DNA of 7,272 nucleotides from an uncultured Granulicatella sp. (GTDB lineage Bacteria > Bacillota > Bacilli > Lactobacillales > Aerococcaceae), in contig CAMYBO010000063.1 of the NCBI GenBank assembly GCA_947254045.1, positions 1 through 7,272 of the forward strand, in the 5' to 3' direction. This document shows positions 5,776 to 7,272 of the stretch, one piece after another. Under the pieces are notes generated by a model. That model searched no databases and was not told where the DNA came from. It saw only the letters and a program-made list of their open reading frames with translations. Every line of letters starts with the position of its first letter. The stretch's first letter is position 1. The position numbers and the translations under genes were made by a program.

Positions 5776-6477
5776 ATGGTAAAACTAGGGGAAAGAATTG
5801 TTGAAAAAGGAATTCGTTTATTACCGTTAATGGACTTATCCCAAGTGGATACAAGTCTTGAAAGACCAATTCCAGAAGCAAAATCAAAATTAGAAATTAT
5901 CGTTCATGCGATGGAAATCGGCATGGGAGTTTTAGGACATGTAGATATTTGCATTGAAGGTTATGTATACTCGTATGGAAATTATGATGAATTAGCTTGT
6001 ATTTTAAATGGAGCTAGAGGCGAAGGTGTATTATTAAAAGCTCCAAGAGAAGATTATTTTAAATTTTGTAAGAGCCATTACCAAAAAACGCTGTATATTT
6101 ATAGTTTAGAAGTAACTGATAAACAAATTCAATTAATTAAAAATCGTTTGGAAAAAGTATTGAAGGAATCATTTACTTGGTCACCTCCAGATGATGTTTG
6201 TTCGTTTAATCCTGTAAGTGAGAAGTTAGAAGAGATGTATGCCTATTTTATGGTGCAATGCATGCCTGTCACTTTTTATAAATTTAGAAAAACTCAATTT
6301 AAATTGTATACAATGTGGAGAAATAATTGTTTATTATTTGTAGATTATTTAGTTTCCGCATTAAAAATTGCTCCATTAAGAGCAAGACTGACAACATTTC
6401 CAAGTTTATACCAAGAACGCTTGGAGTCATTAAAAGAAAAACAACATTCCATTGTAACTGACTGTCAGATTTATTAA
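5776..6477 (+). CDS. uncharacterised protein, possible permuted papain/NlpC-like hydrolase
   Basis: No named family recognised with certainty. The frame runs from 5731 to 6477 (248 aa), but the ATG at 5731 lies inside the promoter -10 box, so the next in-frame ATG, 5776 (233 aa), is preferred. GAGGTG at 5757-5762 is its only ribosome site, 13 bases away, which is long. From 5776, residues 54-70 read GHVDICIEGYVYSYGNY and residue 185 is a cysteine in RNNCLLFVDYL. A GHxxI-His strand, a Y-x-Y-G-N-Y turn and a later Asn-Cys at the start of a helix is the order of circularly permuted papain-like enzymes (the wider NlpC/P60, YiiX and DUF4105-like group), suggesting His55 and Cys185 as the catalytic pair. 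There is no signal peptide or membrane segment, so it appears cytosolic. It stands alone between two terminators. The fold is inference; the gene is well supported by length and protein-like composition. Confidence 0.82.
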   Translation: MVKLGERIVEKGIRLLPLMDLSQVDTSLERPIPEAKSKLEIIVHAMEIGMGVLGHVDICIEGYVYSYGNYDELACILNGARGEGVLLKAPREDYFKFCKSHYQKTLYIYSLEVTDKQIQLIKNRLEKVLKESFTWSPPDDVCSFNPVSEKLEEMYAYFMVQCMPVTFYKFRKTQFKLYTMWRNNCLLFVDYLVSALKIAPLRARLTTFPSLYQERLESLKEKQHSIVTDCQIY

Positions 6478-6482
6478 AGATA

Positions 6483-6522
6483 TGAAAAATCCGTTAATCA
6501 TTCCCGATTAACGGATTTTTCA
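6483..6522. terminator. bidirectional terminator between convergent genes
   Basis: Seventeen bases at 6483-6499 (TGAAAAATCCGTTAATC) pair perfectly with 6506-6522 around the loop ATTCCC. The A-run on one arm and T-run on the other give a U-tract in either direction. It lies 5 bases after the plus-strand stop and 3 bases from the end of the minus-strand carboxypeptidase gene, so it serves both. Confidence 0.93.
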
Positions 6523-6525
6523 TTA

Positions 6526-7203
6526 TCAATCGGCGTAATTGCCGCCTTCTACTCCAAAGTATTCTTCTAGTGTTTGTTTTGATGTGTAGATTTTTTCTGC
6601 GATATCGCCTACATATCTTATATGCCACGCTTCTGCTTGATAACCCGTAATGGCTTCTTTTCCTTCTTGGAATCTTACAATAAAGCCATATTCATGAGCA
6701 TGACTATGCAACCATTCAATAGCTTTCTCATCTTGGGGATTTTCTCCTAATAATCCGCCAGCCCCATTTAAAATATCAAAAGCTAGTCCAGTTTGATGTT
6801 CACTATATCCTGGACGAGCAGAATAAGTATCTGCTGCTTCTTTTCCGTCTTTATTCACATAGTTTTGATAAAGCTGAGTTTGGTACTCATAGGAACGAAA
6901 TCCACTGTATTGATTACTAATACTGAACCCCAAACCTTGCATTTTTTGAATCAGTTCTCTAACTTTTTCTCCTGCAATTGGATTTTCTCCTGGATTATAG
7001 TCAGCAGGAAGTTTATGTTTCTTGTTAACAACCATTTGAATGCCTAATGATAGATCTGCTTCTCCATTACTTTTTTTAGTCGTTACAGTAGTCTGTTCAG
7101 TTGTAGCAGTCGCTTGAGTCGTTTCTGTTTTGTTTTCTGTTGTTGTAGAGTGACAAGCAGTTAAAAATGCTAAACTTACCACTGCATAAATGAATTTTTT
7201 CAT
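6526..7203 (-). CDS. VanY-type D-alanyl-D-alanine carboxypeptidase, lipoprotein
   Basis: Zinc peptidase that removes the terminal D-Ala from peptidoglycan stem peptides outside the membrane. Of 225 aa, residues 1-16 are a signal peptide ending in the lipobox LTAC, with Cys17 as the lipidated residue. Residues 18-48 form a Thr/Glu/Gln-rich spacer. The VanY/peptidase M15B domain spans about 50-215, with SGFRSYEYQTQLY at 100-112 and the zinc motif SEHQTGLAFD (His136, Asp143). Glu191 and His194 lie in EAWHIRYVG, so all metal and catalytic residues are present. The start is supported by AAAGGGGG at 7217-7210, six bases upstream. Relatives include general housekeeping DacB/LdcB-type lipoproteins; without vanA/vanH/vanX neighbours this is not evidence of glycopeptide resistance. 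Specificity (D,D or L,D) cannot be read from the sequence. Confidence 0.94.
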   Translation of the reverse strand: MKKFIYAVVSLAFLTACHSTTTENKTETTQATATTEQTTVTTKKSNGEADLSLGIQMVVNKKHKLPADYNPGENPIAGEKVRELIQKMQGLGFSISNQYSGFRSYEYQTQLYQNYVNKDGKEAADTYSARPGYSEHQTGLAFDILNGAGGLLGENPQDEKAIEWLHSHAHEYGFIVRFQEGKEAITGYQAEAWHIRYVGDIAEKIYTSKQTLEEYFGVEGGNYAD

Positions 7204-7230
7204 GATGATCCCCCTTTGTTCATAGTATTT

Positions 7231-7239
7231 ATTGTAGCA
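7231..7239 (-). promoter_or_regulatory. extended -10 promoter of the carboxypeptidase gene
   Basis: Read on the minus strand, TGCTACAAT is an extended -10 (TGn plus TACAAT, five of six consensus bases). The region 15-17 bases upstream is T-rich (TTTTCA at 15-base spacing) and gives only a weak -35. The start would fall a few bases before the GGGGG ribosome site. The remaining 33 bases to the window end show nothing else. Confidence 0.55.
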
Positions 7240-7272
7240 CAGATATTGAAATGAAAAAATGGTGGATTAAAA

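Noticed and set aside
6793..7047. plus-strand 84-codon frame opposite the carboxypeptidase gene
   Set aside because: It is a shadow of the VanY-type gene, whose catalytic motifs are all read on the minus strand.
6526..7203. glycopeptide resistance gene vanY
   Set aside because: The protein has the VanY-type fold, but no vanA, vanH, vanX or vanRS genes are present, and such lipoproteins are normal cell-wall enzymes in this group.

Overview
The window is AT-rich chromosomal DNA from a low-GC Gram-positive bacterium, most probably one of the Lactobacillales. The methionine sulfoxide reductase reads very like the streptococcal MsrAB proteins, the two-component pair has the sizes and domain order of the pneumococcal TCS09 type, and Shine-Dalgarno sites are strong and GGAGG-like. 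I cannot fix the genus; a Granulicatella-, Gemella- or Streptococcus-like organism would fit. The first 48 bases are not biological. They are Illumina/Nextera library sequence left on the end of an assembled contig, so real DNA starts at about 49 and the first gene is cut or lacks its true upstream region.

Layout: 1-48 adapter; 49-163 an open frame that runs without a stop into msrAB and may be the tail of a thioredoxin-like domain; 164-1099 the MsrA-MsrB methionine sulfoxide reductase, followed by a terminator. A short palindromic repeat (1198-1233) precedes a two-gene operon, a short YesN-type response regulator (1288-2022) overlapping by 4 bases a YesM-type sensor kinase (2019-3695). Next comes a 605-base stretch (3696-4300) with no complete conventional gene. 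It holds a promoter placed directly in front of an intrinsic terminator (a unit of about 50 nt), a 50-codon ORF that looks cut off, and a 172-bp element with terminal inverted repeats that resembles a MITE. The inner end of this element matches the repeat at 1210-1233. A promoter just beyond the element probably drives an HI0933/YhiN/BaiN-family flavoprotein (4301-5554). After a strong terminator comes a gene of unnamed function (best start 5776, end 6477) with an apparent permuted papain/NlpC-like His...Cys layout. It converges, through a shared bidirectional terminator, on a minus-strand VanY-type D,D-carboxypeptidase lipoprotein (6526-7203).

Functionally the genes do not form one pathway. 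MsrAB is an oxidative-damage repair enzyme. The regulator/kinase pair senses an outside ligand and is not next to the sugar ABC transporter that YesMN-type systems often accompany. The carboxypeptidase trims peptidoglycan stem peptides, and the papain-like protein may also act on an amide or peptide bond. I saw no tRNA, rRNA, CRISPR array, phage gene or transposase. The most unusual material is the repeat family and the short transcription unit in the 3.7-4.3 kb gap, the possible Trx-MsrA-MsrB fusion cut by the contig end, and the papain-like protein.
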